NCBI RefSeq assembly: GCF_039596395.1
Contig: NZ_JBCNJT010000002.1
Location: forward strand, 682,001 to 746,000
Origin: Fluviicola sp.
Lineage (GTDB): Bacteria; Bacteroidota; Bacteroidia; Flavobacteriales_D; Crocinitomicaceae
Reading direction: 5' to 3'
DNA: 64,000 bases
The position numbers and the translations under genes were made by a program. Each line of letters starts with the position of its first letter. Within the stretch, counting starts at the first letter, position 1. Below the pieces are notes generated by a model. That model saw only the letters and a list, made by a program, of their open reading frames with translations, ran no database searches and was not told where the DNA came from. Of the stretch, positions 53,059-61,662 are shown piece by piece.

Positions 53059-53352
53059 TTATATTTCTAGTTTGATGATACGATGTGTTGGAATAAGAAC
53101 GTGTTGTTTTAAAACAATTGCAACATCTGTTACTGCCCAGATAGTTGTGTTCACAACCTTCTCCCCACTATCGTCTGCAAAATAAATCTTTACTTTATAA
53201 TGTTCCAAATTACCAAGAGAAATCGCGCGGTTAACATCTGCTTTTCGCTTCGCGATCAAATCCGTATCTTCCAAAATTTCTTCCTTCGGAAAATGCAAAC
53301 CTGCCACCTCTTCTTTTTCAATTTGAACGAAATTAGTTGTGTCCATTTCCAT
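53059..53352 (-). CDS. Conserved small protein of unknown function, operon partner of the acidic-tail protein
   Basis: A 97-residue soluble protein with no signal or membrane segment. It has a charged helical N-terminal half (DTDLIAKRKADVNRAISLGN) and a beta-rich C-terminal half (YKVKIYFADDSGEKVVNTTIWAVTDVAIVLKQHVLIPTHRIIKL). The C-terminal pattern (hydrophilic substrate-like strand, then TTIWAVTDxxIVLKxHVLIPxHRI) is what I know from short Flavobacteria proteins without a name. Two in-frame ATGs (53352 and 53346) are possible starts. It is the first gene of the two-gene unit with the acidic protein. Confidence 0.65.
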   Translation of the reverse strand: MEMDTTNFVQIEKEEVAGLHFPKEEILEDTDLIAKRKADVNRAISLGNLEHYKVKIYFADDSGEKVVNTTIWAVTDVAIVLKQHVLIPTHRIIKLEI

Positions 53353-53538
53353 TTTTGAGCAAAATTAAATGAATTGATGAATTGAAAACTGAGTTTTCGA
53401 CTAAACTTATAAAAAAACATTTAAACGACGAAATGTTTAATACTTTTCAACAAAAAAGACCCATGAATACATGAGTCTCTAATCCGTTTAGTAGTGTTTT
53501 AGTTTGTATGTCGCGTGTGAACAATCAACTTTAATGAA

Positions 53539-53690
53539 AATCAGGTTGTTTCTAAGTTTTTAAATCGGTCAAGTCTTTGACGGAGATAGAACTGTATACT
53601 CTTCAATAAAACTAGAAAATGAAAAAACTGCCTCTCCATTGCAGTGTTTTTCCGTTTCAACTTCAACCTAACATAGAAAACAACCTGATT
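53539..53690. repeat. 152-bp element with terminal inverted repeats (AATCAGGTTGTTTCTA)
   Basis: The left end 53539-53554 and right end 53674-53690 are reverse complements (AATCAGGTTGTTTCTA against AATCAGGTTGTTTTCTA) with one extra T. The interior of about 120 bases has no coding potential but contains a second hairpin. It could be a small non-autonomous transposon or a structured RNA. Confidence 0.5.
53621..53651 (-). terminator. Hairpin terminator downstream of the LytTR regulator gene
   Basis: On the minus strand, AAAAACACTGC and GCAGTTTTTT pair (with a two-base bulge) around AATGGAGAG, and the hairpin ends in a T run. It lies about 150 bases past the LytTR stop. Confidence 0.5.
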
Positions 53691-53800
53691 CCATTCTCCT
53701 TATTTCCTCTTCTAAGATAGCTATGTACTATAAATAGAAATCCTCTAATGAATAAACACCGGATTTGAATGAATATTTGGCAGAACTAATTTAACAGGCC

Positions 53801-54550
53801 TTATAAGCTTTCCAGGATCTGGAAGAAAATATCGCGTTTTGCAGGTGATAAAGGTACCTCCGATCCGTCTTTCATGACCACTGCACCACCGTTTCCCTTG
53901 TCGTAACGATCCACAAAATTGAGGTTGATCAAATGCGATTGCTGCACACGCAAAAAGTTGTGTCCGGACAACAATGTTTCGTAATCTTTCAGTGTTCTGG
54001 AAACCAAAATTTTCTTTCCCTCCGTCAGGAAGAAAGAGGTGTAATTCCGGTCTGCCTCGCAACGGATAATGTGGTCCAGGTCTACTACGTGAACACTTTC
54101 CTGTGTTTTCAGTACCAATCTGCGTTTTTGATTCGGCTGGATGTTGTTTTGTAAAGCTTCAAACTGCGGTTCCTGTCTGGCATCTGCTTCTTTCATTGAT
54201 TCAAGGGCACGCTCCAGCGCGGCTTTCAATTCTTCCGGGTCGACCGGCTTCAGGATATAATCGAGCGCCGAGAACTTGATGGCTTTGATAGCGAATTCTT
54301 CATGCGCTGTAATGAATATGACTTCGAAGTTTTTTTCCGGTAATGATTTCAGTAAATCAAACCCCGTACCGTCCGGCATCTGAATGTCAAGAAATACCAA
54401 ATCCGGTTCAATTTCTTTGATGGCAGCTAATCCAGATTGTACGTTCTCGCCAACCGGGAATGTTTGAATATCCAGGTCAAATGATTCGATCATTTTAGCG
54501 ATCAATTCACGCGTTCGCTGCTCATCATCAATGATTAATACTTTTTTCAT
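53801..54550 (-). CDS. LytTR family response regulator
   Basis: A 249-residue two-component regulator. Residues 1-118 are a receiver domain with the acidic pocket IIDDE and phosphoacceptor Asp55 in LVFLDIQMPDG, Thr in FITAHEEFAI and Lys in YILKPVDPEEL. Residues 145-245 are a LytTR DNA-binding domain (VDLDHIIRCEADRNYTSFF, FLRVQQSHLINL). It lies after a LytS-type TPR histidine kinase gene on the same strand (160-base gap), which is very probably its partner. Confidence 0.93.
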   Translation of the reverse strand: MKKVLIIDDEQRTRELIAKMIESFDLDIQTFPVGENVQSGLAAIKEIEPDLVFLDIQMPDGTGFDLLKSLPEKNFEVIFITAHEEFAIKAIKFSALDYILKPVDPEELKAALERALESMKEADARQEPQFEALQNNIQPNQKRRLVLKTQESVHVVDLDHIIRCEADRNYTSFFLTEGKKILVSRTLKDYETLLSGHNFLRVQQSHLINLNFVDRYDKGNGGAVVMKDGSEVPLSPAKRDIFFQILESL

Positions 54551-54710
54551 GGTTTGTTGGATTTGTGCCGAAAGATAAACATTAATACCTATTAAACGTT
54601 CAGAGAAGCGGTTTATTATAAAATGTGTCTTCCCCGAAAATCAGGGGTTCAGTTACTTGACAAATCAATGAATTTTAAGGAAACCGAGTCAGTCCCGGCG
54701 GATCGAAGTT

Positions 54711-56909
54711 TCATCCGTTCGCTCCATCCGTTCTATACGGCAAATAGATATTCACCAGCGTTCCGGTTTCCAGTTCCTTGTCGTAATCTTCCATTTCCAT
54801 GCGACCAAGGATTTTGTACTTATAACTCAGGTTGTTGATGCGGTCCTGAGTGATTTTCATCGCCATACTTTTGTGTTCGGCGCTTTTCTTATTGTTTTTC
54901 GACCCTTTTCTGCCGATCCCGTTGTCCTCGATCATCACGTGGAGCATTTCCTCGTCTTTGGTAAAGCGTACGTGGATAAATCCTCCTTCGATCGTATGCA
55001 GCTGTCCGTGCTCGATAGCATTCTCAATAAAGGGCTGTGTAATCATCGGTGGAATCACGGTTTCTTCATCCAGTAATTGCTGGTTCACGCTGACTTCGTA
55101 CTCAAAGCGGTCTCCGAAACGCAATTTTTGTGTTTCCAGGTACTTGTTCAAAATGTCGATCTCGGTTGTCAGCGGAATAAACTCCTTGGAGGAATTTTCC
55201 AGGATCAGCCGCATGAGTTTGGAGAAATTGATCAGGAATTTCGTGGAGTTTTTGGTATCGTTCTCGTAAATGTAACTCTGAATCACAGACATCGCATTGA
55301 AGACGAAATGCGGGTTCATTTGTGAACGCAGCAGGGTCTGGTTCATTTCTGCTTCGCGCTGCAACTGACGGATGTTTCGCTGTTTCCAGCGGTTGTAAAT
55401 GATAAACGCTCCCAGGGCCAGCAAGATGATGAACCCGATGATGATGTACATCTGGAAGATATTCCGCAATTCGGTGTTTTCCTTTTCCTTTCGCTGCAAT
55501 TCAATGGAATCTGCCTGAATGGCAATCAAACGTTCACGCTGTTCGGAACGGTACAATTCCGATAATTCGGCAATTTTCGCGCTTACTTCCACAATCCGCG
55601 CACTGTCCGAATAATCCGAGTACATGTCCAGGTATTCGTAGGCCAGTTTCATGTTGCCGGTCTTCTTGTAAACGTCTGCAATTTCCTTGTAGGAAGGATA
55701 AATTCCCCCGATGTAACCGTACTGCGAACGGATATCAATGGACCGGTTCAGGTAATTCAGGGCGTTCTTATACTTTCCCTGTTCGGCAAAAACGGTCCCG
55801 ACCAGGTGGTACACAGAAGCAATTTCTGAACGATTGGATGCGGACTCAAAGTAAACCAGCGCCATGTTGTAGTAGCGCAATGCTTCGTCATACTTCTTTT
55901 GTTCGTTAAATGCATTTCCCAGGTACTTATGCGCCAGTCCCAATCCGTCCTGGTCGTTGTAAGCCTGAAGCGTGTGAACGACCCTTTTAAGGTCTGCAAT
56001 GGCTTCTTCGTATTCTTTTTTGGCCAGTTTCACCAAACCGATGTCTGTATCGGCTAATCCGGCCAGGCGGTAATCCTGGATTTTTAAAGCCGTTTCACGC
56101 GATTGCATGAAGAAATTGTTGGCGTTGTCGAAGTTGAAGATCTGGTACTGAGATTCCCCGATCTCACGCTGGTATTGGGCAATCTGCGGATAATCGTTTG
56201 CCTGCTTGGCCAATTGAAGTGCAATGAAGTTCTTGGAAACGGATAATTCGACCTGCCCGAAGAAATTGTAGATAGCCGACTGCATGTTCACGCATTTCGC
56301 CATCAGGGATTTATCGGTTGAGCGGCGCGCATATTGAATGGACATTTCAGCGAATTCCAGGGAAGCATCGCGTTTGTTCTGCTCCATATTCAGTTTCGCC
56401 AGCAAGCGGTTCGTTTCTGCAATCAGTGCATAACTTCTCACCCGTTTTGAAAAACGGAGCGCTTCCGTCAGGTAAATATCTGCCTGCTCAAACTCACGAA
56501 AAGCAATGTGGTATTCTGCCAGTAAATGAAAAATATGAACCTGGTTCAACTTGGAATCCGTGCGCGACAAATAGGGTTGTAACTGGAGAATTTTAGCATA
56601 GTATGCCGTTTTATTCCCCAGCAGGGCTTCCACCCGAAGGTCGAAGATCAATGCCTGTAATTTGGCAGAATCAGATTCCACACGGCTCGCATCGATGATC
56701 GCATAGCGAATGGAATCGGCCTTTTGAACGTTGTTTAACTGGTAGTATTTACCCAGGGCTACCTGGCGCCAGAATTTCTTGGTTCCGTTTTTTTCCGTCA
56801 GGTAGGCTTTCCGGTAGCTCGATTCATCCGCATTACCTGCAAGGGCCGTCTTTGAAATGCCAAGAAGACAAACAAACCCGATTGAAAAGGACAGAATGAA
56901 GCGATACAT
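54711..56909 (-). CDS. TPR sensor histidine kinase (LytS/YehU-type, His_kinase family)
   Basis: A 732-residue membrane kinase. Signal/anchor segment 1-25, a periplasmic domain of about ten TPR repeats (about 60-450, for example AHKYLGNAFNEQKKYDEALRYYNMAL), a transmembrane helix near 487-508 (MYIIIGFIILLALGAFIIYNRW), then the His_kinase domain with phosphoacceptor His in RSQMNPHFVFNAMSVIQSYI (about residue 538) and an ATPase domain (PPMITQPFIENAIEHG, VMIEDNGIGR). Signal unknown; the TPR part would sense protein or peptide ligands. The LytTR regulator follows downstream. Confidence 0.92.
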   Translation of the reverse strand: MYRFILSFSIGFVCLLGISKTALAGNADESSYRKAYLTEKNGTKKFWRQVALGKYYQLNNVQKADSIRYAIIDASRVESDSAKLQALIFDLRVEALLGNKTAYYAKILQLQPYLSRTDSKLNQVHIFHLLAEYHIAFREFEQADIYLTEALRFSKRVRSYALIAETNRLLAKLNMEQNKRDASLEFAEMSIQYARRSTDKSLMAKCVNMQSAIYNFFGQVELSVSKNFIALQLAKQANDYPQIAQYQREIGESQYQIFNFDNANNFFMQSRETALKIQDYRLAGLADTDIGLVKLAKKEYEEAIADLKRVVHTLQAYNDQDGLGLAHKYLGNAFNEQKKYDEALRYYNMALVYFESASNRSEIASVYHLVGTVFAEQGKYKNALNYLNRSIDIRSQYGYIGGIYPSYKEIADVYKKTGNMKLAYEYLDMYSDYSDSARIVEVSAKIAELSELYRSEQRERLIAIQADSIELQRKEKENTELRNIFQMYIIIGFIILLALGAFIIYNRWKQRNIRQLQREAEMNQTLLRSQMNPHFVFNAMSVIQSYIYENDTKNSTKFLINFSKLMRLILENSSKEFIPLTTEIDILNKYLETQKLRFGDRFEYEVSVNQQLLDEETVIPPMITQPFIENAIEHGQLHTIEGGFIHVRFTKDEEMLHVMIEDNGIGRKGSKNNKKSAEHKSMAMKITQDRINNLSYKYKILGRMEMEDYDKELETGTLVNIYLPYRTDGANG

Positions 56910-56935
56910 GGACTAAAAATAGTTTTTTTCAAATA

Positions 56936-56974
56936 GAAAAGGTTCTCTTCCGTGACAGATCACAAAAAAGAACC
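56936..56974 (-). terminator. Terminator of the small basic secreted protein gene
   Basis: On the minus strand, GGTTCTTTT and AGAGAACC arms (the outer six bases pair perfectly) are followed by TTTTCT. It starts about 35 bases after the stop of the gene at 57010. Confidence 0.6.
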
Positions 56975-57009
56975 CCTTTGTTATTAAACTATCTTTATTT
57001 TTTTGGCTG

Positions 57010-57213
57010 TTAATATGCGTCGCAATGGCGCTTTTTCGGCTTTGATTTCTTCGGTTTTCTCGGTCTGAAATCTTTTTTCTTACCCAATGAAGAAGCCTTC
57101 ATTTCCAAAGCAGATTTGCTTTGATTGGTTACCTGTTCAGCAGCATTTACTGAACCTGCAGTTCCCAAAAGGAAACTTGCTGCAATAAGAGCGGGGAAAA
57201 TACGGAGAATCAT
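57010..57213 (-). CDS. Small secreted basic protein
   Basis: A 67-residue protein with a clear signal peptide (MILRIFPALIAASFLLGTAGSVNAA). The mature 42 residues end in a strongly basic Pro/Lys/Arg tail (FRPRKPKKSKPKKRHC, then DAY). There is a single Cys. Terminator and signal peptide support a real gene. The tail could bind nucleic acid, LPS or acidic polymers, or be antimicrobial; none of these can be confirmed. I do not recognise the family. Confidence 0.6.
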   Translation of the reverse strand: MILRIFPALIAASFLLGTAGSVNAAEQVTNQSKSALEMKASSLGKKKDFRPRKPKKSKPKKRHCDAY

Positions 57214-57320
57214 AAGCTTTGATTTTTAGCAATATAACACCAAAAAATGAATTGGTTACACTCCCTTCTTTTTTCATGCGGATAAAAATGTGTGAATGGC
57301 GGTAAATGCCTCTATTTTGG

Positions 57321-57328
57321 TATCTTTG
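57321..57328 (+). promoter_or_regulatory. -7 box TATCTTTG of leuS
   Basis: An exact TAnnTTTG match 56 bases before the leuS start. No TTG lies 17-23 bases upstream of it. Confidence 0.45.
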
Positions 57329-57384
57329 TGCCGGCGTTTAAGCTCTGGCACAGGCGCTTCCCACACTTTAAGAGACGCGAAAGC

Positions 57385-60204
57385 ATGGAATACAATTTTA
57401 ATGAAATCGAGCGCAAATGGCGCAAATATTGGGCAGATCATAAAACATTTGCCGCTGAGGACAACTCTGTAAAACCCAAATACTACGTATTGGATATGTT
57501 CCCGTATCCATCCGGGGCAGGTTTACACGTTGGCCACCCGCTCGGTTACATTGCATCGGATATCTATGCGCGTTACAAACGCCTGAGAGGCTACAATGTG
57601 CTGCACCCGATGGGATACGATTCATTCGGTCTTCCGGCGGAACAGTATGCGATCCAAACGGGTCAGCATCCTGCAATTACCACGGAACAAAACATTGTGC
57701 GTTACCGCGATCAATTGGATAAAATCGGGTTTTCATTTGACTGGGACAGAGAGGTTCGTACCTCATCTCCGGAATATTACAAATGGACGCAGTGGATCTT
57801 CAAACAGATCTTCAATTCGTGGTACAATACGAAAACAGACAAGGCGGAATCCATCGATTCACTGATTGCGGAATTTGAAAAGAATGGAAATGCAGGCGTG
57901 AACGCTGTTAGCGAATTTGCAAACACCTTTACTGCTGAAGCATGGAAAAATTACTCCGAAAAAGAGCAATCGGATATCCTGATGGAATACCGTTTGGCTT
58001 ACCTGGCTGATTCCTGGGTAAACTGGTGTCCGGCTTTGGGAACAGTACTTGCCAACGACGAAGTGATCAACGGGCTTTCCGAGCGCGGAGGGCATCCGGT
58101 GGAACAAAAACTGATGCGCCAGTGGTCGATGCGAATCAAAGCATATGCGGAGCGTTTATTGACCGGTTTGGAAACAGTTGACTGGACAGACGCGATCAAA
58201 GACATGCAGCGCAACTGGATCGGGAAATCGGTTGGGGCTTCCGTTCGCTTTGCGTTAGAGGGAAGCCATCCCCCTTTGTCCCCCTTCAAAGGGGGAGAAG
58301 ACTCCGGTCATTCCATCGAAGTATTTACTACCCGTCCTGACACGATCTTTGGAGTTTCGTTCATGGTGCTGGCGCCGGAACATCCCCTGGTGGATGAGAT
58401 CACAACCGCTGAGTTCAAAGACGCCATTGATGCCTACAAAACGGCTGCTTCTTTGAAATCCGAACGCGACAGACAGGCCGATGTGAAAAACATTACCGGG
58501 CAATTTACCGGAGCTTATGCCATTCATCCGTTCTCCGGGGAGAAAATCCCGGTTTGGATCGGTGACTACGTATTGGCTTCCTACGGAACCGGTGCTGTTA
58601 TGGCCGTTCCTTGCGGGGATCAGCGTGATTGGGATTTTGCGAAACATTTCAATATTCCAATCAAAAACATTTTTGAGAACGTGGATATTTCCGAAGCAGC
58701 TTATGCCGAAAAAGAAGGAACGATCGCCAATTCGGATTTCCTGAGCGGATTGCCGATCAAAAAAGCCATGTCGGTAGCGATTGCAAAAATTGAAGAACAA
58801 GGACTTGGAAAAGGAAAAACGAATTACCGACTGCGCGACGCGATTTTCTCCCGTCAGCGCTATTGGGGCGAGCCTTTCCCGGTTTATTATAAAAACGAGA
58901 TTCCTTATTTGGTTGACGATGCTCATTTGCCGATCGAATTGCCGGAGGTGGACAAGTATTTACCGACAGAAGACGGTGAACCGCCATTGGCGCGTGCCGA
59001 AAAAAGTGCGTGGAAATACTCCGAGGGCGACCGCATGGAATTCAACACCATGCCGGGTTGGGCCGGAAGTTCCTTCTACTTCCTGCGCTACATGGACCCG
59101 CACAACGAGCAGGAGTTCGTTTCGAAAGCAAAAGCGGATTACTGGAACCAGGTGGATCTGTACATCGGAGGTTCGGAGCACGCAACCGGCCACTTGTTGT
59201 ATTCGCGTTTCTGGTGCAAATTCCTGTACGACATGGGATTCATTTCCTTCGACGAGCCGTTTAAGAAGATGATCAACCAGGGGATGATTTTGGGGAAATC
59301 CGCCATTGCTTATATCGGACCGGATGAAAAACTTTATTCCTATGACGATATCGAAAAAGATACTTCTGATTTTCGTGAAGTACGCATTCTGATTGACCTT
59401 ATTAATGATGACGAAAGCATTAAAATTGAGGAGTTAAGAAAGTGGCAGCCGCAATTTGAAAACATCGAACTTGTTCCGAATGCAAACGGAAAAATCATTG
59501 TAAAACGGGAAGTCGACAAAATGTCTAAACGTTGGTTCAACGTGGTGACTCCTGACGATCTGTGCGAAAAATTCGGAGCAGATACGCTACGCATGTACGA
59601 AATGTTCTTAGGTCCGCTGGAGCAAACAAAGCCGTGGGATACGAAAGGAATTTCAGGAGTGCATAACTTCCTGCGCAAATTGTGGCGTTTGTTCTACGAG
59701 AACGGAAAAGTGATCGTAACGAATGAAGCTGCGGGCAAAGAATCGTTGAAAACGCTTCACAAGACGATCAAGAAGGTAGAAGAAGACCTGGAGCGTTTCT
59801 CGTTCAATACGAATGTTTCGAACCTGATGATTTGTGTGAACGAACTGACGGAACAAAAATGCCATTCGAAAGAGGTATTGGAACAAGTGGTGATCCTGTT
59901 GGCTCCTTACGCCCCGCATGCCGCAGAAGAATTGTGGTCGGAAGCGTTGGGCAATGCCGCAGGAACGGTTTCCACGGCTCCATTCCCGAAATTCAACCCG
60001 GAAATGCTGGTGGAAGCAAACGTTTCTTACCCGGTTTCTTTCAACGGGAAGATGCGCATGAAAGTAGATTTGCCTACAGCTTTCTCTGCCAAAGAAGTGG
60101 AAGAAGCAGTACTTGCAATGCCAGAAGCACAAAAATGGCTGGAAGGGAAAACCCCGAATAAAATCATTGTGGTTCCCGGGCGAATCGTGAATATTGTGGT
60201 TTAA
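57385..60204 (+). CDS. leuS: Leucyl-tRNA synthetase with in-frame palindromic insertion
   Basis: A 939-residue class I synthetase that charges tRNA-Leu. HIGH motif in FPYPSGAGLHVGHPLGY (about residue 37-53), KMSKR in EVDKMSKRWFNVV (about 712), and the CP1 editing domain with the T-rich EVFTTRPDTIFGVSF. The start ATG 57385 (MEYNFNEIERKW) is the usual one; an in-frame upstream extension to 57292 crosses the promoter. About 15 residues of the type GSHPPLSPFKGGEDSG (near residue 293-308), just before the editing motif, correspond to an inserted palindromic repeat. An insertion rich in Glu after SWYNTKTDKA is also typical of Bacteroidota LeuRS. A terminator follows. Confidence 0.95.
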   Translation: MEYNFNEIERKWRKYWADHKTFAAEDNSVKPKYYVLDMFPYPSGAGLHVGHPLGYIASDIYARYKRLRGYNVLHPMGYDSFGLPAEQYAIQTGQHPAITTEQNIVRYRDQLDKIGFSFDWDREVRTSSPEYYKWTQWIFKQIFNSWYNTKTDKAESIDSLIAEFEKNGNAGVNAVSEFANTFTAEAWKNYSEKEQSDILMEYRLAYLADSWVNWCPALGTVLANDEVINGLSERGGHPVEQKLMRQWSMRIKAYAERLLTGLETVDWTDAIKDMQRNWIGKSVGASVRFALEGSHPPLSPFKGGEDSGHSIEVFTTRPDTIFGVSFMVLAPEHPLVDEITTAEFKDAIDAYKTAASLKSERDRQADVKNITGQFTGAYAIHPFSGEKIPVWIGDYVLASYGTGAVMAVPCGDQRDWDFAKHFNIPIKNIFENVDISEAAYAEKEGTIANSDFLSGLPIKKAMSVAIAKIEEQGLGKGKTNYRLRDAIFSRQRYWGEPFPVYYKNEIPYLVDDAHLPIELPEVDKYLPTEDGEPPLARAEKSAWKYSEGDRMEFNTMPGWAGSSFYFLRYMDPHNEQEFVSKAKADYWNQVDLYIGGSEHATGHLLYSRFWCKFLYDMGFISFDEPFKKMINQGMILGKSAIAYIGPDEKLYSYDDIEKDTSDFREVRILIDLINDDESIKIEELRKWQPQFENIELVPNANGKIIVKREVDKMSKRWFNVVTPDDLCEKFGADTLRMYEMFLGPLEQTKPWDTKGISGVHNFLRKLWRLFYENGKVIVTNEAAGKESLKTLHKTIKKVEEDLERFSFNTNVSNLMICVNELTEQKCHSKEVLEQVVILLAPYAPHAAEELWSEALGNAAGTVSTAPFPKFNPEMLVEANVSYPVSFNGKMRMKVDLPTAFSAKEVEEAVLAMPEAQKWLEGKTPNKIIVVPGRIVNIVV
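58279..58296. repeat. Palindromic repeat inside leuS (CCCCCTT/AAGGGGG)
   Basis: TCCCCCTT and AAGGGGGA pair perfectly with a two-base loop; a further CCCCCTTT lies directly before. It encodes the PLSPFKGG part of the insertion near the editing site. It resembles the intergenic element at 28990-29059. Confidence 0.75.
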
Positions 60205-60227
60205 TTCTTTTAAGAACTTATAAATGG

Positions 60228-60259
60228 AACGTGGGATGATAAATCATCCCACGTTTTTC
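60228..60259 (+). terminator. Terminator of leuS
   Basis: AACGTGGGATGAT and ATCATCCCACGTT form a perfect 13-base stem with a two-base loop, followed by TTTCTTTT. It lies 24 bases after the stop. Confidence 0.85.
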
Positions 60260-60291
60260 TTTTCCATACGGTTATTTTTCATCGTGCAATC

Positions 60292-60325
60292 CATGTAGGG
60301 ACGCGAAGCATCGCGTCCCTACATG
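60292..60325. repeat. GTAGGG palindrome copy 10, AGCA core
   Basis: CATGTAGGGACGCGA and TCGCGTCCCTACATG arms (15 bases, perfect) around AGCA. It lies between convergent leuS and dps, eight bases past the dps stop, and could terminate dps. Confidence 0.85.
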
Positions 60326-60332
60326 ATTATTA

Positions 60333-60809
60333 TCAATCCTTAAAATATTTGCGGAGTTTCCAGGCCATTTTTTCGTGGTTCTGAATTAACCCGGTTAAAA
60401 AATCGGCTGTTCCCACATCGTTGTATTTTTCTTCTGCATCATCGATGCCCTGGCGCAAAGCCCGCACAATGGTTTCGTGGTCGCTGACCAATTCTTTCAG
60501 CATTCCCTGGATATCCGGAACTTTTCCGGGTGTTTCTTTCAGATTGGATGTCGCAGCAAACTCGGAAGTTGTCCCGATCGCCACTCCACCCAGCGTACTG
60601 ATGCGTTCTGCTACTTCATCAATCGCTAATGCGACGTCGTTATATTGCGCTTCAAAAAGCTGGTGTAGTTCCATGAAATTATCCCCCGATAAATTCCAGT
60701 GGAATTTTCGCAGTTTGATGTATAAAATATTGCCATCTGCCAATACGGCGTTTAAAAGTTGGTGGATTCCTTTTAAATCTTTGTCGCTAATACCAATGTT
60801 CAGTTTCAT
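60333..60809 (-). CDS. dps: Dps family DNA-protecting ferritin-like protein
   Basis: A 158-residue four-helix protein that forms dodecamers, oxidises Fe2+ with H2O2 and stores iron, protecting DNA. The ferroxidase residues are in KFHWNLSGDNFMELHQLFEAQYNDVALAIDEVAERI: His, His, Asp and Glu as expected. The length is normal. The basic DNA-binding N-terminal tail is short (MKLNIGISDKDLK), so DNA binding is uncertain. It stands alone and converges with leuS. Confidence 0.93.
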   Translation of the reverse strand: MKLNIGISDKDLKGIHQLLNAVLADGNILYIKLRKFHWNLSGDNFMELHQLFEAQYNDVALAIDEVAERISTLGGVAIGTTSEFAATSNLKETPGKVPDIQGMLKELVSDHETIVRALRQGIDDAEEKYNDVGTADFLTGLIQNHEKMAWKLRKYFKD

Positions 60810-61032
60810 AATCTTTCTTTTTTGTTACAAATCATTCTTCCGGTGCAATTCATTCTGAAAAACAAAATTTATGCGAATGGTACCTGAAAATTTACATTAA
60901 TTGACTGAAGGATTTTCAGTAACAACCCTAAATTTCGTTAAAATGCCCAACAATCGTTTCCGGTTATTAATGTTTGGAAGTGATGAAGGATGATGGATTA
61001 TTCCTACATTGTGAGGGAAAAACTTCCTTCTT

Positions 61033-61659
61033 ATGGCAAACAAAATCCTGATCGGTTTTTTGGGAATCCTCTTCGTAGCGGATTTGGTCCTGATTGGTTT
61101 TGAGAACGGAAATGAACTGCGGTTCTTCACCAAGCCGCTTTTAGTGCCGGTGATCCTTGCAATCTATTTTTCTGGAGTGCGGCAAAAAGCAACTGGAATC
61201 AATCCTTATTTCCTTTCCGGGTTGATCTTCAGTTTCCTGGGAGATACCTTTCTACTGTTTAAATGGGCGTTTCTTCCAGGATTGGGCTGCTTCCTGGTTG
61301 CGCATATCCTATATATTCTGAGCTTTGTAAAACTCCGCGAATCCAAAATGCTCGCCTCTTTGCCGTTTATCCTGCTGTATCTCGGATTGCTGCTCTATTT
61401 CCTCCACCCGTATTTGAAAGAGATGGAGATCCCGGTAATTGTTTACGGAATAACTATTTCGACGATGGCTTGGTTCAGCCTTCGCACCAGGAATAACATG
61501 CTCATTTCCGGGGCACTTTTGTTCGTTATTTCCGATTCTCTTCTGGCATTCAACCTGTTTGTGAGTTCTTCGGCTATTCTGGAACAAGTGGTCATGACTA
61601 CTTACGTTTTCGCACAGCTTTCTTTAGTCTACGGAATGATTTCCGCCAAACGTTCCTGA
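61033..61659 (+). CDS. Lysoplasmalogenase (YhhN/TMEM86 family)
   Basis: A 208-residue integral membrane protein with about seven hydrophobic segments and the family motif GLIFSFLGDTFLL (Asp) and ALLFVISDSLLAFN (Asp), the two acidic residues conserved in YhhN/TMEM86. Characterised members cleave the vinyl-ether bond of lysoplasmalogens. The next gene starts three bases later and encodes a membrane fatty acid hydroxylase-type protein, so the two probably act together on ether or hydroxylated lipids. It begins after a gene-free 220-base gap. Confidence 0.85.
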   Translation: MANKILIGFLGILFVADLVLIGFENGNELRFFTKPLLVPVILAIYFSGVRQKATGINPYFLSGLIFSFLGDTFLLFKWAFLPGLGCFLVAHILYILSFVKLRESKMLASLPFILLYLGLLLYFLHPYLKEMEIPVIVYGITISTMAWFSLRTRNNMLISGALLFVISDSLLAFNLFVSSSAILEQVVMTTYVFAQLSLVYGMISAKRS

Positions 61660-61662
61660 TCC

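Larger units (their letters stand above)
53353..53800. other. 448-bp AT-rich gap with structured elements
   Basis: No convincing gene is seen on either strand. It holds a 152-base inverted-repeat element (53539-53690) and, inside that, a hairpin that reads as a terminator of the LytTR gene on the minus strand. The rest is AT-rich without further pattern. Confidence 0.5.
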
